This document shows positions 15,483-23,972 of a stretch of 37,864 bases of DNA, one piece after another. Each line of letters begins with the position of its first letter. Within the stretch, counting starts at the first letter, position 1. The stretch is from Prevotellaceae bacterium UBA1391 (GTDB lineage Bacteria; Bacteroidota; Bacteroidia; Bacteroidales; Bacteroidaceae). The notes beneath the pieces were generated by a model. It saw nothing but the letters and a program-made list of their open reading frames with translations, made no database searches and was not told where the DNA came from. The DNA lies in contig DBQP01000002.1 in assembly GCA_002305265.1 (NCBI GenBank), positions 1 through 37,864 of the forward strand, in the 5' to 3' direction. Made by a program: the position numbers and the translations under genes.

Positions 15483-18400
15483 TCAGCGTTGCAGATATTT
15501 TCTGCCGCCGCGGATGACAATGCCGCGGTAGTCGGCCCCGACGCGCTGTCCGCTCAGGTTGTAGGTGGGTGCGCTGGCGTCATCTTGCAGCGAGCCGCTG
15601 TCCACCGTCTGAATGCCCACGGCGGCGGGGTCGACGTGGTAGGTCAGGCGGAAGCGGTCTGCGCTCCACCAAGCAGATCCGCTGGCGCTGGCCTGCAGCA
15701 GGAGCGTGAGGCGCTGTCCCGGCTCCAGCGTGCAGGAGATGGGATCAGACTCCATCCAGCCCAGTGGGTGGGGCGATCCGGCCACGGCAACCGTCCCGTT
15801 GCCTGCCACGGTGGTGCTGGCACTTTCTTTTCCGTCCGTCTGGAGACTGAGGCGGAGGTTGGCCGCGGTGGAGCAGCGGACGAGGGCCGTGAGCACGTAG
15901 TTGCCTGCGGGCATTCCCTCAAGGGTCTGACTCAGCGTGGACGGCCAGGTGCTGCCGCTCCAGTAGTTGAAGTAGCTGTTGCCGGCTGTCGTGCCGTCCC
16001 AGGCCTCGTTGGCGCTGAACCCGACGTTCGATGCGAGCCAGCCATACGAGTCGGCGCGCTGGCAGTCGGCATTGATGATCAGCGCCGACGCGTCGTAGGC
16101 GAGCTCGTCGCTGTCTGAGCGCACGAAATGAGAAGCCTTGCGCGCCACATCCAGCGCAGCGGCCATGCGGCGGAAACTGTTCGCCGTATTGGATGCGCTG
16201 TTCACGGCTGTGTACAACTGGTGGCCGACAAGCGGAATCTGCGTTGCCGACAGGGCTTGCGCAGCTTCCTCCTGGGCCCAGGCATTGGCTTGCGCGTGAA
16301 GTGTGAGCGAGGGCCGGCCGAGGTAGGTGAGGCTGAAGTCGTCAGCTCCGGCCCAGCGGGCGTTCATGGGACCGATGTTGCGGATGCCGACGCGCAGCGT
16401 GTCGCCTTCCGCCACATAGATGTAGGGAAGCGTGAGGCGCAGCGAGTCGGCGATGGTCGACTCCGTGGTGACAGGCACAAAGTAGTCTACGTCGCGCACA
16501 CGGGCATAAAGTCCGACGGCGCCGTTCACCGCGTCATCAGCTACGCCGTTGGCCGAGTTGAAGCAAAGCGCCGACAGCGAATAGTAGCCGGCAGGCAGTT
16601 CGGCGATGTCCTGATAGTAGTTGAAGTGCATGTCGCGCGCTGTGGCGTTCCAGGCTTCGAAGTAGGTGTTGCCTGTGCCCTGGGTGAATCCGTTCTGTGC
16701 CGATCTGGTGCACGTCCAACTGCTGACCGCCGACTTGCTGTCGGTGATGATGTGCGGGTTCTGCACCAGTGTCAGGCTGGTGGCGTCGCTGGTCACTTCC
16801 TTGCCGTTGTTCAGCACGGCACGCAGGCGGAACTGGTCGTTGTCGATGTCGATCGGGTCTTCTCCGTCGATGCTGAGCGTGAACTGATGCTGCGGATTGT
16901 CGAATTCCGGGCGCTGGGCGAGGGTCTCGATGATGCGCCAAGTGCCCGTCGAGGCTTCGTACTTCTCAAGGTAGAAAGCCGTCGTGAGGTCGAGGTTGGG
17001 GTTGGTCGAGGTCAATACCACTGCGCTGCCGTCGGTGGAAAGCTTCGCCTTGAGGGTGAGGGCGGAGGCGGCCGGCTGCCACCACAGCGGCTCGAATTGC
17101 TGTCGGGCCTTGTAAGCGAAATCGCTGTCGTAGTCGCGGAAGATCTGTCCGGCAGGCGTCACGCCGCCTTCTTCGTATATCATGCGGTTATACCAGAGGT
17201 CGTCGTTGTACGGCACGAAGACCTCCACGTAGTCGAGTGTCTCCAGCAAGTCGAAAATCTGTTGGTACTTTGCTTTCGCTGCGTCTGTCGACGTATAGCC
17301 GGGCGTGAGCCACGAGGCGCCATATTCCATTTCGGTGATCCAGATGGGGCGCTTCGTTGCGGAATAGATGCTGGCGAGCTGCGACTTCCACGAGGCGATG
17401 TCGCCGGTCCAGTAGGCATGCACCGCCACAAAATCGCATCGCCGTGCGTAGCCGTCGCAATAGCCGATGTAGTTGGTCAGCCAGGAGGCGTCGGTGGGTG
17501 ATGCCGAGCCGATGCGCATGCCCGAGGAGAGAAATTCGGAGGAATGCTGGAAGGCGCTCCATTCCGAGATGGTGGTGCCGCAGTCGTCGGAGTGCTGCTC
17601 GCTGTGTTCGGGCTCGTTGTAGCCCAGGACATGTGTGGATGCGGACTTGCTGTTGATTTCCGACCACGAGGGCCAGTAGACGTGGCTCTTATGCGGGACG
17701 TACTCCGTGTCGTTGGTGCTGTTGTAGCCTGCGCTCCAGGAGTAGCTCCAGTTGGCCCGGACGGTGCGCGCTTCGTTTTGGTTGTTGCCGGTGTCTCCCC
17801 AACCTTTCTTGTTGCAGTAGTTCCAGCGCTTGATGACGACGGAGGAGATGCGGTCGTTCGACGCTGTGGGGAGTTGGTTGACGATGATGTCGGCATGGTC
17901 GGCCACATAGACGCGGCTGTAGCCGGTGCCGTCTGAGTTGGTGGCTATTGTAGCCATGTAGCCGCGGCGGAGCACGAAACTGGAGATCTCGTTGGCGTCG
18001 TTGCCAAGCGATCGGTTCTCGCCCAGACCGAGCGCGACGCTCTGTCCTTGCAGTTGGGCTTCGTGGTAGCCGGTGAAGGGCTTGAATGTGGAGGGATGCG
18101 GGATGACTGCGCAGCCGTCCTTGTAGATGGCAACGCGGACATTGTTGTTGAGCACGGCCTTGGCTCCGTTGATGCTGATCTTGTCGAGGTAGCTGCTGAT
18201 GAACTCGGAGGGGCGCACGTGGTCGGCAATGATCCAGGCGGACTCGTTGCTCAGGTCAACCGTCGTTCCGCTGAGCAGGCCGCTGCTGGAGTACAGATGG
18301 TAGTCGCCGGCAACGGAAAGGGTGATGGCCCCCTGGTCGGCCAGGGTGGCGTAGAAGTACTGGAGGGGTGCGTCGGCACTGGTCTCGGCCGGTGCGTCGG

Positions 18401-18848
18401 ATGTATCGACGGCTTCGAGCTGCCAGTAGGAGTTGGTGGCGGTGCGGCTCTTGTTGTAGTAGATTTTCGAACCGGCGCTGGTGTTGTCGGTGCCGAAGCC
18501 TGTGCCGTTGCGGTAGCGAAGCGTCACGCGTCCGTCGGACAAGGGGTTGACAGAGACGGACATGGCGCTGCTCTTGGTGGAGACGGTGTTGATGCTCCAT
18601 CCGTTGGAGTTGGCGCTCAGGTAGGGCCCGTCGGCTGTCTGGATGACGGCGCCTTCCGCGCTCTGCACGAAGCGGACACTGCTTCCGTTGGCTGTGAGTG
18701 TGGGATTGTCGCTGGCGGATGCGGGGAATGTGAGGTAGAGGCCTGAAGCGACGTGCCTCATGCGGTACCATCCGTCGGCCATGGCGGTGCTGATGGAGAG
18801 CATCAGCAGCAGGAAGCCGACGATCGGCTTTTGCGGGGATGTCTTCAT
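15483..18848 (-). CDS. Secreted multidomain glycoside hydrolase (Asl1-like / GH128-type)
   Basis: 1121 residues from ATG 18848, where a signal peptide begins (KPIVGFLLLMLSISTAMADG). Residues about 25-145 resemble a beta-trefoil lectin-like module (WYRMRHVASGLYLTF, SYWQLEAVD). The middle holds an Asl1-like catalytic barrel: VLGYNEPE with candidate acid/base Glu412, CDFVAVHAYW, and RPIWITEMEYG with candidate nucleophile Glu506. Two beta-sandwich, carbohydrate-binding-like segments follow (about 720-860 and 925-1090). The C-terminus has the YNLSGQRVGADYRGIVIRGG-type motif common on secreted Bacteroidales proteins, possibly for sorting. GH128 enzymes cleave beta-1,3-glucan; that substrate is an inference here. 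It lies 80 bases downstream of the CNNM gene in the same direction. No SusC/SusD pair adjoins it. Confidence 0.78.
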   Translation of the reverse strand: MKTSPQKPIVGFLLLMLSISTAMADGWYRMRHVASGLYLTFPASASDNPTLTANGSSVRFVQSAEGAVIQTADGPYLSANSNGWSINTVSTKSSAMSVSVNPLSDGRVTLRYRNGTGFGTDNTSAGSKIYYNKSRTATNSYWQLEAVDTSDAPAETSADAPLQYFYATLADQGAITLSVAGDYHLYSSSGLLSGTTVDLSNESAWIIADHVRPSEFISSYLDKISINGAKAVLNNNVRVAIYKDGCAVIPHPSTFKPFTGYHEAQLQGQSVALGLGENRSLGNDANEISSFVLRRGYMATIATNSDGTGYSRVYVADHADIIVNQLPTASNDRISSVVIKRWNYCNKKGWGDTGNNQNEARTVRANWSYSWSAGYNSTNDTEYVPHKSHVYWPSWSEINSKSASTHVLGYNEPEHSEQHSDDCGTTISEWSAFQHSSEFLSSGMRIGSASPTDASWLTNYIGYCDGYARRCDFVAVHAYWTGDIASWKSQLASIYSATKRPIWITEMEYGASWLTPGYTSTDAAKAKYQQIFDLLETLDYVEVFVPYNDDLWYNRMIYEEGGVTPAGQIFRDYDSDFAYKARQQFEPLWWQPAASALTLKAKLSTDGSAVVLTSTNPNLDLTTAFYLEKYEASTGTWRIIETLAQRPEFDNPQHQFTLSIDGEDPIDIDNDQFRLRAVLNNGKEVTSDATSLTLVQNPHIITDSKSAVSSWTCTRSAQNGFTQGTGNTYFEAWNATARDMHFNYYQDIAELPAGYYSLSALCFNSANGVADDAVNGAVGLYARVRDVDYFVPVTTESTIADSLRLTLPYIYVAEGDTLRVGIRNIGPMNARWAGADDFSLTYLGRPSLTLHAQANAWAQEEAAQALSATQIPLVGHQLYTAVNSASNTANSFRRMAAALDVARKASHFVRSDSDELAYDASALIINADCQRADSYGWLASNVGFSANEAWDGTTAGNSYFNYWSGSTWPSTLSQTLEGMPAGNYVLTALVRCSTAANLRLSLQTDGKESASTTVAGNGTVAVAGSPHPLGWMESDPISCTLEPGQRLTLLLQASASGSAWWSADRFRLTYHVDPAAVGIQTVDSGSLQDDASAPTYNLSGQRVGADYRGIVIRGGRKYLQR

Positions 18849-18928
18849 GGGTGGGTAGTTTTTGATGATGTGGTTTGTAGTGTCTATGAGGTCTTGGCGG
18901 TGGCAGTGGCGGTGGCAGGCGTGTGGTG

Positions 18929-20059
18929 TCAGGGCTGGTAGGAGCCGCGGGCTTTTTGCTGCTCGCGTTGCACTTGTTTCCACTGGGCTTTGGCCAGCTC
19001 CTGCATGTCGACGACTTCGTCTTTTTCGTCGACAATCTCGGTTCCGAGCATCGTCTCGATGCAGTCTTCCATGGTGACAATGCCGCGCATGGATCCATAT
19101 TCGTCGATGACGACGGAGATGTGTTCTTTCTTCTCGAGGAGTCGTTCCCAGATGTTGGAGACGGATTCGTCTTCCGAGAAGGTCAGGATGGGACGTTCAA
19201 GTTCTGCCAGTTTCGTGTTGAATTCGTCGCGGGCCATTCGTTCCAATATCTCTTGCTTGAGGACGTAGCCTGTGACGTATTCGTCGTTGTCGGCGTCGTA
19301 GAGGGGGATGCGCGAGAAGGTGCCGAAGTCGTCCGACTGGTAGAACTCGCGGATGGTTTGCTGTCGCTCAGCCATGGTGACGACGCTGGAGGGCGTCATG
19401 ATCTCGTGGGCGGTGAACTGGTCGAGCTTGAGCAGGTTCTGGATCATCTTGTTCTCTTCTTTCTCCAGCACGCCTTCCTCCGCACCGGTCGTGACGACGG
19501 CGGCCACTTCCTCGCGGCTCATCGAGACGGTGGAGCTTCCGTTGGAGATGAAGCGCGTGACGCGCTCGATGAGGAGGACGAGCGGATAGGTGATGAAGAT
19601 GTATGCGCGGATAACTTTGGAGGCGGGCAGGGCCAGCTGGCGCCAATAGGTGGAGCCGATGGTCTTGGGGATGATCTCGCTGAAGAGCAGCACGCAGAAG
19701 GTGAACACGGCCGAAACGATGCCGACGCCGGTGCTGGAGAACAGCAGGGCTGCCTCCGAACCGACGAGCGAAGCGCCGACGGTGTTGGCAATGGTGTTGA
19801 TGACGAGTATGGAGGAGATGGGGCGGTCGATTTCCGACTTCATCTTCTTGAGGCGGGCGGCGCCTGGAACGTTTTGCTGTTCGAGGTTATTGATGAACGA
19901 CAGTGGCGTGGAGAGCAGGACGGATTCCAGCACAGAGCAGATGTGGGAGATGACTAGTGCCAGGACCGTGTAGGTGATGAGTGGTGCGAAAGAGCCTGTT
20001 GGGGGAGTGATGTTGAGTAGTGCGGTGAGAGGTTCCGCCGGGTAACTGTCGGGGTTCAT
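18929..20059 (-). CDS. CNNM/CBS-domain membrane protein (hemolysin-family transporter)
   Basis: 376 residues from ATG 20059. The N-terminal half is a CNNM (DUF21) transmembrane domain with hydrophobic segments near residues 25-50, 82-125 and 145-165, and the characteristic FSEIIPKTIGS motif. Two CBS domains follow (EIMTPSSVVTM...GTFSRIPLYD; ISVVIDEYGSMRGIVTMEDCIETMLG). The C-terminal CorC/HlyC domain present in many relatives is missing; the protein ends in a short charged tail. Family members act in Mg2+ or other divalent cation export or homeostasis, despite the old hemolysin label. Its own -7 element is upstream and the glycosidase gene is 80 bases downstream with no terminator between. 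Confidence 0.88.
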   Translation of the reverse strand: MNPDSYPAEPLTALLNITPPTGSFAPLITYTVLALVISHICSVLESVLLSTPLSFINNLEQQNVPGAARLKKMKSEIDRPISSILVINTIANTVGASLVGSEAALLFSSTGVGIVSAVFTFCVLLFSEIIPKTIGSTYWRQLALPASKVIRAYIFITYPLVLLIERVTRFISNGSSTVSMSREEVAAVVTTGAEEGVLEKEENKMIQNLLKLDQFTAHEIMTPSSVVTMAERQQTIREFYQSDDFGTFSRIPLYDADNDEYVTGYVLKQEILERMARDEFNTKLAELERPILTFSEDESVSNIWERLLEKKEHISVVIDEYGSMRGIVTMEDCIETMLGTEIVDEKDEVVDMQELAKAQWKQVQREQQKARGSYQP

Positions 20060-20088
20060 GAATGGTTGGGGAATGGTTATTGCCGTTG

Positions 20089-20096
20089 CAAAGATA
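20089..20096 (-). promoter_or_regulatory. -7 element of the CNNM gene
   Basis: TATCTTTG on the minus strand matches TAnnTTTG, 30 bases upstream of the ATG. No clean -33 TTTG is seen at normal spacing. Confidence 0.55.
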
Positions 20097-20317
20097 CATA
20101 TTTTCAGCGAAACAACTGAAAGTTAGGGGATAAAAAATTGGTGGTCGCTCGTCGGTGGGCTGATAAGGGAACTGCGGGCTGGGTTGCAGCGCCGGTAGAA
20201 CGGGGTGCGATGGGGCACTGCGAGCGGGGATGCTGGCAACTGGCGGAAGATGTGCCGTGATAGCGGGCAGCCTTGTGCGCACGGTGGGCTCGTGGCTGTG
20301 GCTGGCATGGGTAAAAT

Positions 20318-20398
20318 GAACGCAGTCGTTGGGGATTTTGAGTGCGTTCGTTTTTCATTTCGAGTGCGTTCGTTTTGCTGAACGAACGCACTCGTTTT
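20318..20398. repeat. Dispersed 22-bp tandem repeat, locus C (4 units, mixed orientation)
   Basis: Cores start at 20318 (GAACGCAGTCG), 20340 and 20362 (GAGTGCGTTCG) and 20384 (GAACGCACTCG), exactly 22 bases apart. The 12-bp core is inverted in the two middle units while the phase and the following T-rich arm are kept. It therefore contains both orientations seen singly at the other loci. Confidence 0.92.
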
Positions 20399-20402
20399 AT
20401 TA
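20361..20402 (+). terminator. Palindromic repeat pair followed by a T-rich run (possible terminator)
   Basis: Two oppositely oriented cores form a perfect 14-bp inverted repeat, CGAGTGCGTTCGTT (20361-20374) and AACGAACGCACTCG (20381-20394), loop TTGCTG, followed by TTTTATTA. It looks like a plus-strand intrinsic terminator, but both neighbouring genes are on the minus strand, so the function is doubtful. Confidence 0.35.
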
Positions 20403-20536
20403 TGCAGGCGTGTGGTGACCTTGTTTGGGGCTGGGCGAAGTTCTAAATGGCTGCAGGGAGGGTATGGCAGTGGCGGGTGATGCGGGATGGCGGAGGGAGG
20501 ATGACGGGCGAGAGGGCTGGGGTGGTGGGATGGGCA

Positions 20537-20587
20537 TGAAGAAAGCCGCTTGTCGGGCGGCAGCCTGGGCTGCACCTGACAAGCGGC
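20537..20587 (-). terminator. Intrinsic terminator of the DUF349 gene
   Basis: On the minus strand GCCGCTTGTC and GACAAGCGGC form a 10-bp stem with an internal smaller hairpin, followed by TTTCTTC. It begins about 35 bases after the stop codon. Confidence 0.8.
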
Positions 20588-20621
20588 GTAGTGAGGGACC
20601 GGCGGAGAGGGCCGGAATGGG

Positions 20622-22574
20622 TTATTCTGCGGTTTCTGCCGACTCGCTGTCGGAGGCTTCCTTGTCTTTGTCGGCAGCCTTCGGTTTTTTCAGTGCGTCG
20701 ATCTTCATCTTGATTTCCTGTAGGTCGGAACGGAGTTTCTCGACCTTGCGGTTGAGCTCATTGACGAGCTGGTTGCCGGACTTCGACTTGGAGGAAAGGG
20801 TGAGGAAGCCGAGGTTGTTCTCGTAGGTCTTGATCTCGTTCTTGAGGATGTCGTATTGGCGCAGCAGGCGTTCGCGCACTTTGCCGTCGGTGTCCTTCAC
20901 TTCCTGGCGGAACTGGCTGACGCGGCGCTTGGTGGTGGTCTCGTGGAGGGCGCCGTAGAGGCGGTCCATCTGGGCGCGGAATGCCTGGTAGATGGTTTCT
21001 TTCTCTCGGAAGGGCACGTGGCCTATCTCGTTCCATTCTTCCTGTGCTTTGCGCAGGAGGTCGCGGAGGTTGTCGGTGCCTTCTTCGGCGAGGGCTGCGA
21101 GACGATTGATGATGTCTTTCTTCTTCTGCAGGTTCTCGCGCTGCTCGGCGTTCTGGCTGCCTGTGGCGTTTTTCTTGGCCTCAAAGAAGGCGTCGCAGGC
21201 GTCGTTGAAGCGTTTCCAGATGTCCTCGCTGTATTTTTTGGGCACGGTGCCGATTTCCTTCCACTGCTTCTGCAGGTCGACGATGGCCTGTGTGGTCTCG
21301 CGCCATGCGGTGCTGTCTTTGAGGGCCTCGGCTTTCTCGACGAGTGCCTGCTTGGCCTGGAGATTGCTTTGGAGGCTGTCGCGGACGGTCTTGAAGTATT
21401 CGGCTTTCTGCTTGAAGAAGTTGTCGCAGGCCTGGCGGAAGCGCTCGAAAATCTTGACGTTGGAGCTCTTGGGGGCGTAGCCGATGGTCTTCCATTCGTT
21501 TTGGAGTGCGACGATCTTCTCGCTCTGTGTGTTCCAGTCGGAGAAAGTCTTCAGGGAGTTGATGTCCACGGCTTCCACTTGTTCGCAGAGTGCCGTCTTC
21601 TTCACGAGGTTTTCCTGCTCCTGGGCCTTGCGCTCTTCGAAGAATGACTGGTGGCGTTTGTTGATGGTGGTGGAGGCGGTTTTGAAGCGTGTCCAGATGG
21701 ACTCGCGCAGTTCGCGCTCCACGGGCCCGATCTCGCGGAACTCCTGGTGGAGCTGCTGCAGCTGGGCGAAGGCGGAGATGACGTCTTCGGCCTCGGCCAG
21801 TTTCTCAGCGCGCTCGCACAGCTCGGTCTTGAGCTCAAGGTTTTTCTTGAAATCGTAGGAGCGGAGCTCGTTGTTGAGCTTCAGCGTGTCGTAGAAAAGC
21901 TCAACGTGGTATTGGTAGTTTTTCCAAAGCTCGGTGGCGGATTCTGCGGGAACGGCCTTGATGTCGTTCCACTGCTTTTGCAGTTCCTTGAAGTCGTTGT
22001 AGGATTTGTTGACCTCATCGGGATTGGAAAGTATGGTCTTGATTTGCTCGATGATGGCGAGCTTCTTCTGATAGTTTTCCTCAAGTTCTTGCTTCTCGTG
22101 CTCCATCTGGACGGCGCGTTTCTCTTTGATGGAGCTCATGAGCTCCTTGAATGCGGCTTCGTCGGGGTTGGGCATGGGAACATAGGTGGCTGCGTCGCCT
22201 CCTTGGGCGATGTAGTCATTGTGTGCGGCTTCTGCAGCCTGACGCACAAGGCGGTAGAACTGGCTCTTGATGGATTCGATCTCGCTGCGGGGCGAGAGGT
22301 CTTCGTTGGCCAGGATTTGCTTGAGTGCGTCGATGACTTGTGTGGTGGATTCGTAGGCGACAGTCTCGGTTTCGCTGTCGTCGGTGGGGACGGCGTCGGA
22401 AGTGTCGGCGTCGGCGATAGCCTCGGCAGGCTCTTCGGTAGCGGCGGGTGCGTCGTCTACGGATTCGCTCTTCTCAGATGGCGCAGCGTTTTCATGGATG
22501 GATTCGGCTGCAGGTGCGTTCTCTGCCAATGGTGTCTCGATGAGTTCTTCGTTGGCGTTGTTGATGTCAGTCAT
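20622..22574 (-). CDS. DUF349 domain-containing protein with five repeats
   Basis: 650 residues from ATG 22574; a GTG codon directly upstream is in frame. The first 95 residues are acidic, Ala/Glu-rich and probably disordered. A mostly helical, coiled-coil-rich body follows with five tandem DUF349 units, recognisable by their W-x-x-I and F-x-x-A/F cores: QWNDIKAVPAE, EFREIGPVERE, EWKTIGYAPKS, QWKEIGTVPKK and EWNEIGHVPFR, each followed by a helix such as IFERFRQACDNFFKQK. The C-terminal 90 residues form another charged coiled coil ending in an acidic tail. No signal peptide, so it is cytoplasmic. DUF349 proteins are widespread in Bacteroidetes but have no assigned biochemical role. It is monocistronic with its own terminator. 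Confidence 0.88.
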   Translation of the reverse strand: MTDINNANEELIETPLAENAPAAESIHENAAPSEKSESVDDAPAATEEPAEAIADADTSDAVPTDDSETETVAYESTTQVIDALKQILANEDLSPRSEIESIKSQFYRLVRQAAEAAHNDYIAQGGDAATYVPMPNPDEAAFKELMSSIKEKRAVQMEHEKQELEENYQKKLAIIEQIKTILSNPDEVNKSYNDFKELQKQWNDIKAVPAESATELWKNYQYHVELFYDTLKLNNELRSYDFKKNLELKTELCERAEKLAEAEDVISAFAQLQQLHQEFREIGPVERELRESIWTRFKTASTTINKRHQSFFEERKAQEQENLVKKTALCEQVEAVDINSLKTFSDWNTQSEKIVALQNEWKTIGYAPKSSNVKIFERFRQACDNFFKQKAEYFKTVRDSLQSNLQAKQALVEKAEALKDSTAWRETTQAIVDLQKQWKEIGTVPKKYSEDIWKRFNDACDAFFEAKKNATGSQNAEQRENLQKKKDIINRLAALAEEGTDNLRDLLRKAQEEWNEIGHVPFREKETIYQAFRAQMDRLYGALHETTTKRRVSQFRQEVKDTDGKVRERLLRQYDILKNEIKTYENNLGFLTLSSKSKSGNQLVNELNRKVEKLRSDLQEIKMKIDALKKPKAADKDKEASDSESAETAE

Positions 22575-22875
22575 CACCTTCGTGTTGTGTTAAGTAAGAG
22601 AATATGTGAAGACAGCTGGCTGCCTCCACTCGTGAGTTTGAAACAATTTGTATCGTTGGTGCTCCGAGGGGCACAATCAATAGCAGAAGTACGGGCCAGC
22701 AAGTGCCGGCCGCGTGTTGCGTGTGGGCCTGATAACCGTGGTTTCAGGGGTGTCGATGGACGTTTTGCCACAGTTGTCCGTGTTTCCGTCGGCAAATATA
22801 GAGAAAAAAACGTTTCGGGGCATGCGTTTTGTCATTTTTTCGTGCATGCGGCTGTATTTTATTGGGTGTGAGACG
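22575..22875. other. Spacer upstream of the DUF349 gene
   Basis: Holds the 5' leader and promoter-like element (22793-22800) of the DUF349 gene, then AT-rich sequence running to the cdsA terminator. No gene seen. Confidence 0.4.
22793..22800 (-). promoter_or_regulatory. -7 element of the DUF349 gene
   Basis: TATATTTG on the minus strand matches TAnnTTTG, giving a leader of about 210 bases. The -33 match is poor. Confidence 0.4.
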
Positions 22876-22915
22876 GAAAAAGCAGGAGCGCGGCCAGAAG
22901 GGCGCGCTCCTGCTT
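22876..22915 (-). terminator. Intrinsic terminator after cdsA
   Basis: On the minus strand AAGCAGGAGCGCG and CGCGCTCCTGCTT form a perfect 13-bp stem with a 10-base loop, followed by TTTTT. It closes the rsfS-ftsH-cdsA cluster. Confidence 0.9.
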
Positions 22916-22964
22916 GTATGCTGTGTGGTGGGTGTTCGGGACACGGGCTGCCAAGGGATGTGCG

Positions 22965-23876
22965 TCAGTGGAAGGCGCTTTGACAGAGCTGGATGTAGAT
23001 GACGGATGCGGGGATGGCCAGCAGCGCGGAGTCGAAGCGGTCGAGCATGCCGCCGTGGCCTGGGAGTATGCGGCCCGAATCCTTGATGCCCATCTGGCGC
23101 TTGAACAGCGACTCGACGAGGTCGCCCCAGGTGCCGAAAACGACGACAACTGCTGCCAGGCCGGCCCAAAGCAGGCGGCTGATGAGTGGATGCTCGCCGA
23201 CTTCTACGAAATGGAAGCCCAAGCTGGGGAACAGCTGTGAGGCAAGGAGGGCCAGGACGAAGCCGCCGATGCTTCCTTCCCACGATTTCTTGGGGGAGAT
23301 GCGGGGGAAGAGCCGGTGCTTGCCAAAGAGGGAGCCTGCGCAATAGGCGCCCGTGTCGGACAGCCAGAGAAAGGCGAAGATGGAGAGCAGATAGCTGCCT
23401 TCGTATGCCACGATGCTGGAGTCGCCGAATGGGCTGGTGAGCTCACGGAAGACGAGCAAGGGCATGAGGGCGAAGGGCAACGCCACGTAAATCTGCGCGA
23501 GCATGAAGCCGGCGATGTTTTGAAGGGGCGTGGGGCTTTTGGTGTAGAGCTCGCTGACGAAGACGTAGATGAGGGTCAGGATGTAGGGCAAGAAGGCCTC
23601 ACGGATGGAGAATGCGGGCGATTGCTCGAAATAGGCTTGCCGCATGGATACGCCGGAGAAGGCCAGGAAAAGGATGACGGAGGCTACGACCGCAATGAAA
23701 CGGTTGAGCCGGACACCGGCATGGCGGTTCATCAGCGTGCAGAACTCCCATGTGGTCATTCCGCTGATGATGGCAAAGAGCAGCAGAAATGTGCTGGCGT
23801 TGTAGACGATGCAGAAGAAGAGGAGGGCAACGAAGACAACACCGGTCAGCGTGCGTATGATCAGATTGTGCTTCAT
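22965..23876 (-). CDS. cdsA: Phosphatidate cytidylyltransferase
   Basis: 303 residues from ATG 23876, an integral inner-membrane protein with about eight hydrophobic segments (for example GVVFVALLFFCIVYN and TFLLLFAIISGMT). It makes CDP-diacylglycerol from phosphatidate and CTP, the branch point of phospholipid synthesis. The C-terminal family signature is intact: GDLVESLFKRQMGIKDSGRI followed by LPGHGGMLDRFDS. SDTGAYCAGSLFGKH and SPKKSWEGSIGG are the preceding conserved loops. It lies 96 bases downstream of ftsH in the same direction and is followed by a strong terminator. Confidence 0.95.
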   Translation of the reverse strand: MKHNLIIRTLTGVVFVALLFFCIVYNASTFLLLFAIISGMTTWEFCTLMNRHAGVRLNRFIAVVASVILFLAFSGVSMRQAYFEQSPAFSIREAFLPYILTLIYVFVSELYTKSPTPLQNIAGFMLAQIYVALPFALMPLLVFRELTSPFGDSSIVAYEGSYLLSIFAFLWLSDTGAYCAGSLFGKHRLFPRISPKKSWEGSIGGFVLALLASQLFPSLGFHFVEVGEHPLISRLLWAGLAAVVVVFGTWGDLVESLFKRQMGIKDSGRILPGHGGMLDRFDSALLAIPASVIYIQLCQSAFH

Positions 23877-23972
23877 GTAGGAATTGAAGACATTGTTTGT
23901 GAAGTATGAGTCGAAGGCGCCGCCGACCGGCAGCAGCAGTGCTGCGCGCTGGTCGCTGGCTGCATGCTGCTG

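Larger units (their letters stand above)
20097..20536. other. Spacer between the CNNM promoter and the DUF349 terminator
   Basis: Contains the 22-bp array at 20318-20398 and a G-rich stretch (about 20430-20535) with no recognisable structure. No coding signal is visible. Confidence 0.5.
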
